Source: Alligator mississippiensis (Eukaryota; Chordata; Crocodylia; Alligatoridae). From it: a DNA stretch of 64,000 nt. This document shows positions 20,693 to 33,100 of this stretch, one piece after another. The stretch is from the NCBI RefSeq assembly GCF_030867095.1, contig NC_081833.1, positions 75,335,395-75,399,394 on the forward strand, in the 5' to 3' direction. A program made the translations under genes and the position numbers. Within the stretch, counting starts at the first letter, position 1. The number at the start of each line of letters is the position of its first letter. The notes below the pieces were generated by a model. That model saw nothing but the letters and a program-made list of their open reading frames with translations, was not told the origin of the DNA and searched no databases.

Positions 20693-22849
20693 TTATTTGG
20701 TAAATGTTTTGATACGGAGGCAGGAAATAGAGTATCAAAACCGGGGGCCTGTCAGAATCGATGCTCTTCAACCTTGAACTACAGTTCTTGCTGAATAGCT
20801 CATCTGCAAATGGACCAAGCATCAAATTAAGTTTTAAAAGAGCGCTTAAGTTAGAAATCCTTTTCCCAGACAGGCTGGTCACCTGGGAGAGGCTTTGGGA
20901 GACTCTAGGACCTAGACAAGTTGACTTAAAATAATCTCAAAATGTTAACAAGGTTTATTTCTTCAGGAGTAATGCACATTTTTATAAATTTAAATCATTT
21001 GCTTGATATGTCTTTATACCATTTCATCATTTATATCTCATTTCTCTATTTTATTATTAAATTTGCTATTAAAATGTATGCATCTGTATGTTTCTGACTT
21101 CTGAATTTCGGTGAGGCTGGCTCTCTGAACCTTTCTCGATTCTCAGCATGTCTGAGGGTGAATATCTCCCCAAGAAGAAACATATTCCCAACCTTTCAAG
21201 TTATCCACCTGAATGCCGCATGCTGCGAAGCGTGACCTGGTGCTGGGGAGCTCTCAGGAGGGCCGTGACCAGGCAGGCATGTCCTGCATCTCAGGAAAAG
21301 GCAGGGTTTTGCAGCTGTGGGCAGCTGCTTGCTCCCGCTGCTCCGAGTGTCTCGGCCTTCTGGAGGATTAGGTACCAACACGAGCATCCCTGGAGTCTCC
21401 TCATTGCCATTACTGCTGTCTCCTTTAGTGAGACCCTCCTGGTTTCAGTCATCCTCAACACTTGTCTAGGGATTCAGTTGCAAGGCTCGTCTCAAGTGCG
21501 CGGGGACTGTCTCCTCCGTTCCAGCAGGCCCACTCAGACCCGTCGCATTTGCACTTTGAATGTTGCTTCCCAAGGAGTCGCGTTTAAAATGCAGAGGCCT
21601 GTTATCTTTCATCACCCCGCTCAATGCGGTTTGCGGGGCATTGACTTTGCGTGTAAACGTTCGGAATTGATCTGCTGGTTTCCAATTCCAGCGCTCAGAT
21701 CCCCAAATTGTTGGTCCACAGAGACCAATTTGCCACCGAAATAATCCATTTGTCGCTGCAGGTTTTCAAATCAAGCCTCCGTTTCTGCAGCCGTGGATGG
21801 CAAACGTAGCAGGACTTTCTCCGTGATTATTAGTTACATCAATTTCAGAGGCTTCTCCGCGCTGAAGGGCTGATGATAATGTAGCCTCCGGGGGTGAGGA
21901 GGAAGCCATCTCTGGAGGATCCAGCCTCAGCTAATTGGAAATTAAAGTCAAGGAAAGAATTCCCTGGACTCCCGGCCTGGACAGATTTAAAGCTTATGGC
22001 ATTTAGGAGGCATATTTAAATATAAAGAAGTAGGGGCATACCACAGAACCATAAGCCGTCTCGGAGAAGAGCGTCTTTTCCCTTAGATCGTAGACGCGGC
22101 TCTAAATAAAAGCTACACAGCTCAAGAGAGCAAAACATCAAGAAACCAGCTGCTTCCATTGCTGCTGGTTTGCGCCCAGCCATCCTGCAGACCCGCTCCC
22201 CTAGGCAGCCTCGTCTGAAAGGCTGAGCTTCAAGCAGCCACCAGCAAACCAGCTCCTGCCTCGGGGTGGGGAATTCCCAAACTGGGGGTTGCTGGGAGCA
22301 CGGTGACCCTGCACAGGGCCCTGCACGGCTGCGATGCAGCCCGAGGCTGGAGCAAAGGTCTGTCTGTTCAGGGCCGGGCCGCTTTGAGCTGTTCCCGTGA
22401 CCAGGCAGCCCTGGGCTCAGTTCATCCCTGCCGTTAAGCCAAGTTGATCAGTGCTTTACATAACCGGAGTGGTACAACACCACAGTAGCGTCTCCGGGAA
22501 TTTGTCCCAATGCACACTGCTGGGAATTTGTATGCCAGGACTGTCTCGCCGTGCTGGATGTTGCACGCGTACATAAAGCAAGAGACGGTGGTACACCCAT
22601 GCTACGGTGGCAGATGTGACTGCAGAGCTGCCCACACTCCCTCACGCTGGTTACGTTCAGGTAGTGGTAGTCCTCCAGCCACGGCAACATGGAGATCAGG
22701 GCAGGCCATTTGTCCTGCTTCTTAGTAGTTCAATGCAACCCCCTAGCATCGTCTATCTACGCTATACGCTTCTACGACCGCAGTACAGCCGTACCCAATC
22801 GCTGCCACACAGCTCACTGCGCAACTAGGCAGAGGACGGAGGGAAACGT

Positions 22850-22948
22850 GGCAGGGAAAGGAAGCGACTTGGACAAAGTCCCACCCAGCAGGTCAGAAGC
22901 AGATCTGGAAGTCTCTTGATTCCCAGCCCTGCACCCCTGTACCACCCT
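22850..22948. mobile_element. MIR-like SINE fragment
   Basis: The string order gacttggacaaagtccca, cagcaggtcagaagcaga, tctggaagtctcttgattcc, cagccctgcacccctgtacc follows the MIR core-SINE pattern (short strings recalled from the consensus). It is very old; the assignment needs a repeat library. Confidence 0.55.
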
Positions 22949-24073
22949 TCACCCAAACTGTTTGCAGGCTGCAAGAGGGAAAGGAAAGGATGCAGTTCTC
23001 TGTTGCAAGGTCATTTTGCTACCTAAAAATCCACGTGGTGCAGAAATTCGCACAAAATACCATTTTATTTTGTTCTTCAATTCCTTGTGGCCCCCTCAAG
23101 ACCAACCTTAGCATCTGTACATCCTTGGCACTGATTTAAAACACTTCTCAATGACCCAGCTATAAAACTAAATTCAATTTGCTATTCATAACTGTTCTTA
23201 TTTTAAACGTAAAGCACCAGCTCCTCCATATCAAACCCTTCATCTTTTATCAAGGAACAAGCACAGTGCAGGGAGTTAAACAAGTGTTGCAGGGGACTTC
23301 ACTTACAGCAGCCAGCTTTCTAGGACCATGCCTTTCTGAAGGAGGCACCGACTTATTTGTGAACAAACGTCAGTGCGTTAAAACATGTCTGTACCAGCTA
23401 GCAGTCAAACTGGCCATTCACATGCCTGTAATAATATTGCTGTTTTGTACATGTGTTTCTAATACTGGCTCTAAATATTGTGCTTTTTTGGCATTTATTA
23501 TTTCTGCATGATTTACTCCAAAACATGAGACATCACAGACATCAGGCAATGCATTGTCATCGACTCAATGCCTTAGAAATGTTTAAGGACCATGTAAGGA
23601 TTTTTAGTCATTCGCCTCCCCCCCGCCACACACACACACATTCTTAAGTATGCAGCCTTTTGGTTAAAAGACTATCATCGGAGGACATCACAAATCTCCC
23701 CGCAGTCACCTTTCTCTTGCTGGGTCCCCGTGAACAGGGCACAGTGCAATGTTGTTCAACAATTCTTGAATCAGTTTAATTTGCTTTTATTTGCCAAGTC
23801 TCTTAATTAGCGCTCCCACCCCAGAACAAACACCACAACAGAAGCATCACTGAGATACTTGGAGAAAGAGAGTCAGGGAAATGGCTGTGCTCCATGCCAC
23901 AGCTGATGTATGAATTGAGGCTGGTGACCTCTACCCGGTAGAGCGCATGGGAAACGGTGGCTCAGGGGTCTGGCCAGGCCTTTGGTTTTGGTCGTGGTGG
24001 TTAGGAACAGCACTTCATCTCAAGCAGCTGGTTTGGCAGAGCGGGGTGAGCACCTATGTTCTAGAGAACTGAA

Positions 24074-24335
24074 CACTGGGTGTGTCTACGTTCGTTAATG
24101 CGCCATAATTACTGCGCATTAAGTTTGGTACCTGGATAACCGAGTACTAAATCAATGTGCGGTAACTTCTGCTACTGCACAGTAGCACCGGTGCATAGTT
24201 TTTTAGTGACACTAACTGTGCAATAGCCTAATACTACTGCGCAGTAACATATTAGCACAGTTTCTGCCCAGCACACTACTGCGCAGTGTTATTAGGTCAT
24301 TAGGCAGTTCAAGTCCCGTGTAGATGTGCCCACTG
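24074..24335. mobile_element. Non-autonomous hAT-like DNA transposon, about 262 bp
   Basis: The left end is CACTGGGTGTGTCTACG and the right end as reverse complement is CAGTGGGCACATCTACACG. Flanks agaactga (24065-24072) and agaaccga (24336-24343) match 7 of 8, as for an aged hAT target duplication. The interior repeats 'actgcgcagta' and 'aatgcgc' motifs several times and has no coding capacity. Confidence 0.75.
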
Positions 24336-25071
24336 AGAACCGACAAGCTGAGACTTGTATCGGCAGGTGATAGCGGAGTGAAGGGCAGTATCTTCAAAAC
24401 TGGTTGTAAGCTGGGGAAGAGTTAAACAGGGCAGAGGATAAGAAACCCTTGGAGTAACAAGTGCCCAGACCTGTGTGAACACAACCTAAATGCTCTGAAC
24501 GCCTGATAATTTAGGAAGCGTGTCTGAGTTTCTGCTCAAAAGGCATGGGTGACCTCTCTTTGCACAGGGCCCTGAGAAGCCGTGCTGCTACTGCTTCCAG
24601 TGCATTCAGAACAACTTTGGATCAACAGGGAGTCCATCTACCAGTGACTGCAGACGCAGGGGGCTGGACGTGGTGTTGGTAACAGTGGATTCCAGGGTGA
24701 TGAGCCTTTCCAGGTGGCAGCTTCTAAAGGTGGGAGGGAGCAGAGATTGGGAATGGGAGGGCTTTCTTTGATGATTCCTCTCACCAGATCCACCCTCCCC
24801 TGTCATCCAATACATTATGTGAGGCATTCGAGACTCACACCATCCGCCTGTAATGCAATCCATGTTAGGTCCTGATCAGAGATGCTTTTAAATACTCGAG
24901 GGACAACAGCGAGCACCAAGTTAATGAAGATGTGCAACAGCAGAGCAGTCGCCACTGACAGCGCAGCGGATCAGGCCGTCGCAGAGACCGGATAGAGGTT
25001 GGAAGTCCTGATACGCGGAGCGTTAAGAGCCAACTCTTGACAGCCTCATGCTCATGGGATAATCCAGCCTC

Positions 25072-25107
25072 TAGCACATGCTAGAGGATATCATCTAGCA
25101 TGTGCTA
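25072..25107. repeat. Perfect 14-bp inverted repeat with 8-nt loop
   Basis: Arms tagcacatgctaga (25072-25085) and tctagcatgtgcta (25094-25107) pair without mismatch around ggatatca. Confidence 0.9.
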
Positions 25108-26198
25108 CAGGATATGATGGAGGGGCTCACAGGAGGCAGGTACTTTGAGGAACAGAAGGGGCGGAGGGGGAGGAGATTTTGTGTGGGCAAGAGACTTAGA
25201 AGCAGGGGAGCAGGGAGCGTTACACGACTTACTCCAAAGACGGTTGCCTCAAACCCCCTTGGAGCTACCCGCCTCTTGGGGAAGTCCAACAAATCAAGTA
25301 GGAATGTGAAGAGTACCTTGACATTCCCTCTCTGCACCAGCACAGCTCCAAACCCAGAGAAGCATGAACAATACCCGATGCTCTGGAATGGCAGAAGAGG
25401 CATCCCTCGGCAGCCTGGACTACTGGCGTCTCCTGCCATCCTCCAAGGAGCGTGTTGGGTTTTCTCTGTGCAGTGGAAAGATGCTAATACTGGCAGAGCG
25501 TGTGAGAGCACAGCTTGCAATGCGCAATTCTGCTAGGGACCCACATGCGCTGTGAACTCAGCCGACAGGAACGCGGCGCCCAGGCTGCAGAACGCAGCGC
25601 TTAGAAAAGTTTGCGCAGGGCCAAGAACTCCTCACAGGGCAGAAACTGGGAAGGGTGTTGAGACTGAACAGGCATTTCCAAACCTCTGGCTGGCTGCGCC
25701 ATACTTGCTGAGAAGCGACCTCACATTCCCGCCTGCCAAGAAGTGACCTCACATTAGGAGGCTGGAAGCATCACCTCACCCACGTTTGAACCCAGATTCC
25801 CCGAGATGAAAGGATAAATGAAGCAGCCGTGAAGGGAGGTGTGCTGCGTGCTGCTCCAGAGAATGTCCTGTAATGCTGCAAGGGAATTTAGCACTTAGCT
25901 AGCGCTTTTCATCTAAGTGCTTTGCCAATACTGCTTAATTAATGTTCACACCAGCCCCGCGTTCAAATGCGTACTTGGAAAATACTGCATTTTCTCCTGA
26001 TTGGCGACTGCTCTTTCACATTAGGATACTGCAGGGAGTTGAAGTCTGCTGCTGTTAGTTGCTCTGGGGTAGCACAGGAGAACCCTGCTGAGGCTGCAGG
26101 GCTGTTAAACAGGAGATGAGACCTGTCCCAAAGCACTTACAATTTCAGGGAAAAAGCTGAAAAGCAAGTTGGTCACAAGAAAACAAATCAGACATAAA

Positions 26199-26560
26199 AT
26201 CACAGAGAGGCAGGGCTGGAAGGGAGCTCCAGAGGTCACATCTAGTCCAACCCCTGCCTGAAGCAGGATCAGCCCTGTCCAAATCATGCAGACAAATCCA
26301 CTGTCCAACCTCTTAGTAACACTAATGTCAATCCTGACAACACATCCGAACCTGTCACAGGGAAAGCAGGGGGACCACAGCTGCCAATGTCCTGCTTCTG
26401 TAAAAGGTGGTCAAGAGATCCCAGGTAGAGACTGTGTCCCTGCTACAAAGGAAGGAAAACCACCCCTCCCAGTCCATACCAATCTGACCAGGGGGTAAAA
26501 TGCCTTCCTGACCCCAAATATGGTGTCGGTCTGAACCTGAGCAGAGGGACAAGACTCTCT
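26199..26560 (-). mobile_element. CR1 LINE 3' fragment downstream of GALNS
   Basis: It starts with the CR1 3' terminus in antisense (atcacagagaggcagggctg, gtcacatctagtccaacccc) and extends about 360 bp with ctgaccccaaatatgg and similar strings. It may lie within or just beyond the GALNS 3' UTR. Confidence 0.75.
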
Positions 26561-27077
26561 AGTCAGGAACCTCCAGCTTTAAGTCCCAGCAGAAGCACTG
26601 GCACAGGCCAGTCAAAATCAAAGCAAAATTGACACCTTTTATCTATGTGCTCCTCCTCTGAGGCTTTGCACTTCAGGGCATCTCTATGAAGAGTTACTCA
26701 AGAGAACAGGGAGAGAAAGCAGCAAGACAAGAGACCGTCTGCTTTATCTCTGAGGTAAGGGGAGAACTGCAATCGGGCAGGAACTGTCTCTTGTATCATT
26801 TAAAACAAACCCATTACCGCAAACATGCTATGGGTTGCAGCAACGTGTCATTTCATCTACTGAGAGGGAGGCCTAATCAAACAACAGAAGAGAACTGCTA
26901 TTGCCCTGAGAAGTGAGGCTGTAACACTGATCCTTTTGGAAGAGCAAACGATGGTATCTGACATCGCTCCTTTCCGAGGCACAAACACACGAGTGTCAAT
27001 ACGGGAAGACAGGCGCCATGAACCGTGACCTCAGTTCGTTTCACTTCTTGACCCGATCTGCTGCCCCGGAGCAAATA

Positions 27078-27164
27078 TCAGTGCAGCCAGAAGCACTTGG
27101 TAGGGTTGGATGTGGGAGGCTCCAAGCACTTTCCCAGCTTCTCGCAGCCTGGAGGAGCCCAGTT
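27078..27164 (-). CDS. GALNS: GALNS exon 14 (terminal coding exon)
   Basis: The acceptor is tttttaacag. It reads [17 protein letters not shown] and then [11 protein letters not shown] with a TGA stop. The cysteines of GCEK, GKCL and KCFW match those of the human C-terminal disulfides. Confidence 0.95.
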   Translation of the reverse strand, partial: NWAPPGCEKLGKCLEPPTSNPTKCFWLH

Positions 27165-30100
27165 CTGTTAAAAACCAAGATGGAGAAATAACATCAGTCC
27201 TAAAGAATGAACACAGTGCTAAGGTCTGCAAGACAGGATAGATGTAATGAGATCTGAACGACAAGAGCTCGTTTTAATTTCCATTGCACGGGATCACCCT
27301 TAAGCTCTGCCTGAAAAAGGCAGCTCCATTTGTGGCTGAGGCTGGCAGGTTCGGTCTTCCTATCACCTTGCGATTTCATCCGTACAGTCTTTGGGCAAAC
27401 CCACAAAACCCCTTTCCAACAGAGCCTCCTTCCAATAACAGATGCAAGAACTAGGCTCTTCAGAGAGATCTGACCCCTTCTTTTGCGTTAACACGACGGG
27501 GAAATATACCTGCGCCCACCTGGCAAAACCTTTCAAAGGCGCTAAAACTGCACACACCCAACACACTGAGAGAGATTTCTGGAGGGAGCAAGTAAAAAAG
27601 CAGCAGCCTCTAAAGGCTGAGGGTGAGAGAGATAAGAACATTTGCGTTTTAATGAGCATTTTGACGGATTAGCTTAGGAATTGATGGATTAGGAGGTGCT
27701 TAGATGACAACTATTCCAAGTCGTGTGAACCAAAGCGATTTGCCTCCCTTGTTTTCATGTTCCCTGAATTATCTTGTCCCAGCGTGTGTGCAGCCAGGGA
27801 GAAAATGTCAGCAAGGAAACACTGCAGTTCCCTGCATCAAAAGAGGTTACTTGGAAATAGTGGGGTGAACGGGGTTAATTTTTCCCCCAGAATCTACAAG
27901 CTAACAAAAATTACAATAAGAGATTGCAATAAAATTAATTCAAAGGGCCACAGTCCTTCTTCTGCCTTTGGAAACCCTCTTTCCTCTGCTGCCAATTGAG
28001 AAAACATCAGCTAGTAAAACGCTCATCTTCTGCTGTCTCAGTGCCCAGCCACGTGTGGGAGATCCCTGCTGCCAACCATTAAAGGTTAGTTGTGCTCGGA
28101 CCTACTGCCTTATATTTATTTATTTTAACTGAGCCCTTTGTGCTCATTTTAGAAGCATATTCCTGCAGGGGGAGGGAAACAAAAATTAATGCTAGGGAAA
28201 AAAGGCAGGAGCAGGTCTACATCGCACAGAACCGACGACAGATGGCAGTGATGCACCAGCAATCTCAGCCGGCTCGGAAGGAGAGCAAGGAGGGGATGTT
28301 GTCTGAAGGCTGCTCCAGGGAGTAAAGGCCCCCTGCAATATGGGAGCAATTGCTGCTGCTTTCTACAAAGGTTTCTAACTTTCTAAATGCACCAGGATGA
28401 CTGGGAGTTTCACGGGCTAAACATTCTGCTGGAGCAATGGAAACAGAGGGAATTTCTGCTCTTCTGCATGACTAGGTTGCATCTGTTTCAAGCCTTGAGA
28501 TGCAAATCCTCTCTGCTGTCGTGAGTCTACACTGTTAGCGCCTGAACACCTCGGATGGGCTGCAAATCCTGCAGACAGGGAACCTGAGGTGGTTCCCATG
28601 CATGCAGGTGATCCCTGTAGGGTCTGCGCTCTGTGAGATCACTTCCACAGACAGGGGCTCCCTGCACACGGAGGGCAGGAGGTACCAGCAGGCAGATCAG
28701 TGGAGCTAACATCCATCCTGAGGTGGGGGCAGCAACTACAAAGTGGTACATCTGCTGTCCTCCATGGATGATTCCTGCCCCCTCTCCCTGCAAAGATACT
28801 CAATGTCCAGATCAAACAAATGGGCTCAGCTCCAGCAGCAGGATTTGGGATGCAGGGCTGGGTGCCTTCAGACCCTTTCAGTCCATTTATCATCCGCTAT
28901 TACTGAGTGATGAGTATTGATTAAACAGAAAGTTAAAAGAAAAAAAAAAAAGAGAGCAGGACAGAGGCACTGTTTCTTCAGCTGCTTCCCCTGCAAAACA
29001 CCCAAGAACGAAGAGATGGCATAAATCTTATGAGGTGACCTTCCCTGTCTCCTTACCAATGCACGATTTTCCCCCCTCATTTTATATTCTGCGGCTATTT
29101 TTCTGGCTGGAAGCAGTCCTCAACTAGTGGGGTTTCCTCTTTTTGGCTTGGGAGACTATTCCACAGTTAGGATTTTTGTTTCTGCTTTTTAATCTATGTT
29201 TTCCTTTCCTCACTGACATCCTAGTCTTCTTAGGCATGTCCCCTCCGTCTACACAAAATCATTCTCATTCTGTGAGATTTGCCCTCACACACTGACCAAA
29301 CTGTCAGGTTCAGGGGGTGCTCTCTAGAAATCAAGGACTCTTCAACACCATCTCGCTTCCAAAAAAAAATCCCCTCTATTCCATATCATTCGTTGTGTCG
29401 AAGCCATGAAGACTGGAAAAAATTGGTATTGGGTGCTTGGAAGATACAGATCAAGAGAGATGGGCGCCAAGGTATCAATTCCACCGCTGCCAAGCCAGCT
29501 GAGTTTCGGAGATTTCTGGAGGGGGATAAGAGAGGAGCAGCAGGTGCTGCAGATACTGCGCTCTCCCTAAGGCAGAAAGTTGCACTGTTTATCGCGGCAC
29601 GTTGACAGACTTTCCAAACCCAATTCCAGTAACTTTGTGCTGACCCTTCTGCATGACTCCACTCCCCAGGTAACACACAGCTGCATCCTCACTGGAGCAG
29701 CCAGATAGCCTTTCAAAAGGGCTATACAGGATTTCATCCCCTCACCAGCCTGTGCTAGGGGAGACTTTCATGCTATACAACACACGTTATACACCAAAGA
29801 TGCTCAAATGTATGTAGGGCTTAATTCCCTTACCATGACGGCCCTGTCGCATATGTTCAGCTGTGGTTCTCCTGGCACCAAGGTCGCCTTGTGCTGGTCA
29901 ACGATGGGGGATATTCGTTTTATAACTGCTTCGTACTCAGGGCTGGCAAACCTAGAACAATGTGGAAAAAGAAACCAAACAGGAATTATTATTTAGATGC
30001 TTCCACAGTATCTGGCTTCCTGCACCATATGTTTAGGGGACAGCTTCTCGCTTGAAGACTAAGCTGTAGTGTGCTTTGGGCTGCTGGAAAACTGATACGA

Positions 30101-33100
30101 TGTACTATGGTGCTTTGCAATCTATGCTGTCTGCCTGTGAGTTTCCAGACACTTAAAGAGTTAGGATTTAAACAGCAGAGCCCCACAACTGACTGTCTGA
30201 GGTTGGGTCTCTATGACAGCTGCATGACTACCCTGCTCTGGGATATTAGAGGGCAGCACAGACCAGCCCGTCAGGTTCATACCTAGTTGAGCTTCTCCCA
30301 TTAGGCGCTGGCAGCCAACCCCCCCGCCACTGCATGCAAGCCGTTGTGATCCTCGTACCAAGATTATTACTTCAGCAGGTATTTAAGTGGCTTGTGCTAT
30401 ATTTTGTGACACTAATACTTGGTGCTTCTGAAATGGAGGATTAATACCCAAAGATCTCATTTTGTCCATCATATCATGAGTCACATAGGAAACCGAGTGA
30501 CAAATTGGGAAACAAGGTCCTGTCCCCAGGGGCTCCCTTTGCTGACAAGCCCACGCTGGCCACCGGCCCCACGCTCCAGGAAATTTCCTTCCATGAAAAG
30601 CAATCACATTCTGAAGCCCAGCGATGTGCCAAGAGTTTCCAGTAAACCCTGTAGATATCACTTCCCCTCGGCAGCCTTCCAGAGAGCGCTGATTGCAGGC
30701 ATGGGCCAGGGCTCTGCTGGGACAGAACCGGAAGGGAATTTGGAATGACAAGCTCAAGCAAGCTAATCTGTCTCTCTCACACCCAGCTAGCTGTATCCTG
30801 GTTTAATGGACACACTTGGAGGTTAGCACCAGGGCTGGCAGCAAGAGTTGGGTGGACCATCACAGTTGCAAAGCTCTCATCTCTCCGCACAACCACTGCT
30901 TATTTCTGTTACCAGAAGACTCTAGGGGCTGTTCAGAAAACTAGGGGCCGGCCGCAAGCTTTGCAGAGCCCAAAGACCCTGGTTGACCAACACGGCTTTA
31001 AACTCAGTTATAACCCAGCTGCATTAGTGGAAAACATAGCTGTGGTCCAGGCAAAGGGTATATAATGCGTGCCAGCCTGTGCTGTCTTCCCATCATGCAG
31101 CATGTTGTTTGCCCTAGTTCATTGGGAAGAGGAAATTTTGACCTGACACCAGTTCCTGGCCCTTTGAAAGATCCAGGTGGCAATGCCCTACTTACTTAAG
31201 TGCACTGGGCTTTTCTAACCAGGTTCCGCCATATTTACCAAACTTCTAGCCAGCTGGTATTTGGTATGGGTTGAAGACATTTCCCCAAAGCACAGCTGAA
31301 GCATGTTGGTTCACCCAATAGTTCTGCACCCCTAAAGCAAGGTATAAACTAACATCGTACTGAATGCTGTATCTAGGCTGAGTTTAAGAACATGCAGCCT
31401 AACATGGTTTAGCTAACACTTTTCTGCTCTGAAAGGTGTTAAGAGGGCTGGCGTGTTGTAGTAGCCAGGATGTGTGTAAGAAGCAAGAGTTTTTGGGTGA
31501 TATCTTCGATTGGACCAACTGCTGGGAGAGATGTCAGCCAAGCTTTCAGGCACAAAGTGCCCTTCTTTGAGGTCTGTGGAAGAAGCAGGTCCATCCTATG
31601 CTAAATGCCAGGAAAAACAATGGCTTGTGTTTAACTCCCTAAAGGGGTCAATGACTGTCTGTGCTGAAGTTTAAAAAACTAGGCTGGAATGCAAAAGACT
31701 TATTCAGATCAACGTGGAGGATTTTAAGGCCCAGCTCGACAAAGCCTTGGCTGGGATGATGTAGTTGGGGCTGGTCCTGCTTTGAGCAGGGGGTTGGACA
31801 ATTTGTGACCTCCTGAGATCCCTCCCAACCCTCTTTTTCTATGATTCTATGACTTCCAAGGCACTCTTCAGCCTGTAAAGTAGCATCCAATGAGCAAGAC
31901 TAGTCCAGTGTTTTTCGTTGCGTTTAAAAACATGTGAACACAACCTTTAATTAATTATATTTACATGCATGAGTATGTTAAGGGGGAGTGTCCTCTGTTC
32001 TGTTTAAACTGAGATCATCTTGCACTGCTTTACCATCATCTTGCACGATATGCCAGCACACTTGGCCAGGAACAGAAACAGAGCCCCTATCCCCTATAAG
32101 CCTGCAGCTTACTCAAGACAGAATTACCTCTTCAGATACACAATATGTACACTGAAGAGTCAGTGTTCATGTCGTGTCTCCAAAACACACAATTGGTGAC
32201 TGTCTAGAGCAGGTTAAAATTGCTCAGAGCCTCAGGGAAGCCTGTTTGGAGAAGGGATTGGTAATAGGAATTTGATTAGCACTCAAGTTACAGGGGTAAC
32301 CGATCTAAAAGCTAAGCAGCGGGCTGCTAAAGTAACTGGAAAGCTGTCCTACTCATGTGAGTAGTCCCGGCATTGTCTTGGGTGGGAAATGCGGGATCAA
32401 GCCTCAAGTGCAGAGCTAGCAGTATTTCCTTTAAAAACGACAATATCCTCCATACAGGTGTTTGAACATTATTGTCTGAGCGAAGCTCCAGACCGCTGTG
32501 CCTCCAGGGCATGCTGCATTTTGTATTCTAGTTCAACAAGCCGGCTGAAGGCAAGCTGGGAATAGCAGTGAAAGAATGAGCGCGCGCGCGAGCAGGGGTG
32601 AGCAGGTGGTGTTGTGAGGAGTTTGCTAAAAGAGATCCCCCAGTGTACATGAAATTATTCCATGCTCAGAATGAACGAGCAGAGTGGACAAAGTCCAGGG
32701 TCATTACACTAATTGACACTTTACCTCCAGGAAGTCTCTGGAGAGCCAATCAGGCCTGGATTGCGAGTGCTAGGTCCCAGGCACAGGTGTGGCCTGCGCT
32801 TAGTTCATTTAGTGTAATTGTGCCTTGGCAATCTGTTCTCATCTCCTCCCTCTCCAAACAGCTCTGTGTGTAACCTGCTCTGTTATTAACCCCACTCTGC
32901 CCCAGTGAAATCTTGGTTTTGGGGAAAGGAGAAATGGTTTAATGCTCTCTTAATCAAAGCAAGAGATCATCTTAATCTTCGAATCTTCAGGCGCGTTCAC
33001 CTTCTGGTCGGCTACAATTGAGAGGCATAAGGAACAGCCTCGCAACATCTTTCTATTTCTGCTTATCAACAAACCCTCATTGCAAAGCATGCCAGATGCA

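Larger units (their letters stand above)
17431..27077. other. Intergenic region between the duplication cluster and GALNS
   Basis: Apart from the repeats listed separately, I recognise no exon. It becomes more AT-rich after about 20000. A 294-codon frame (17367-18251, +) starts inside the APRT fragment and has no recognisable domain. The right-hand few hundred bases must include the GALNS 3' UTR, but I could not pick a convincing poly(A) signal for it. Confidence 0.6.
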
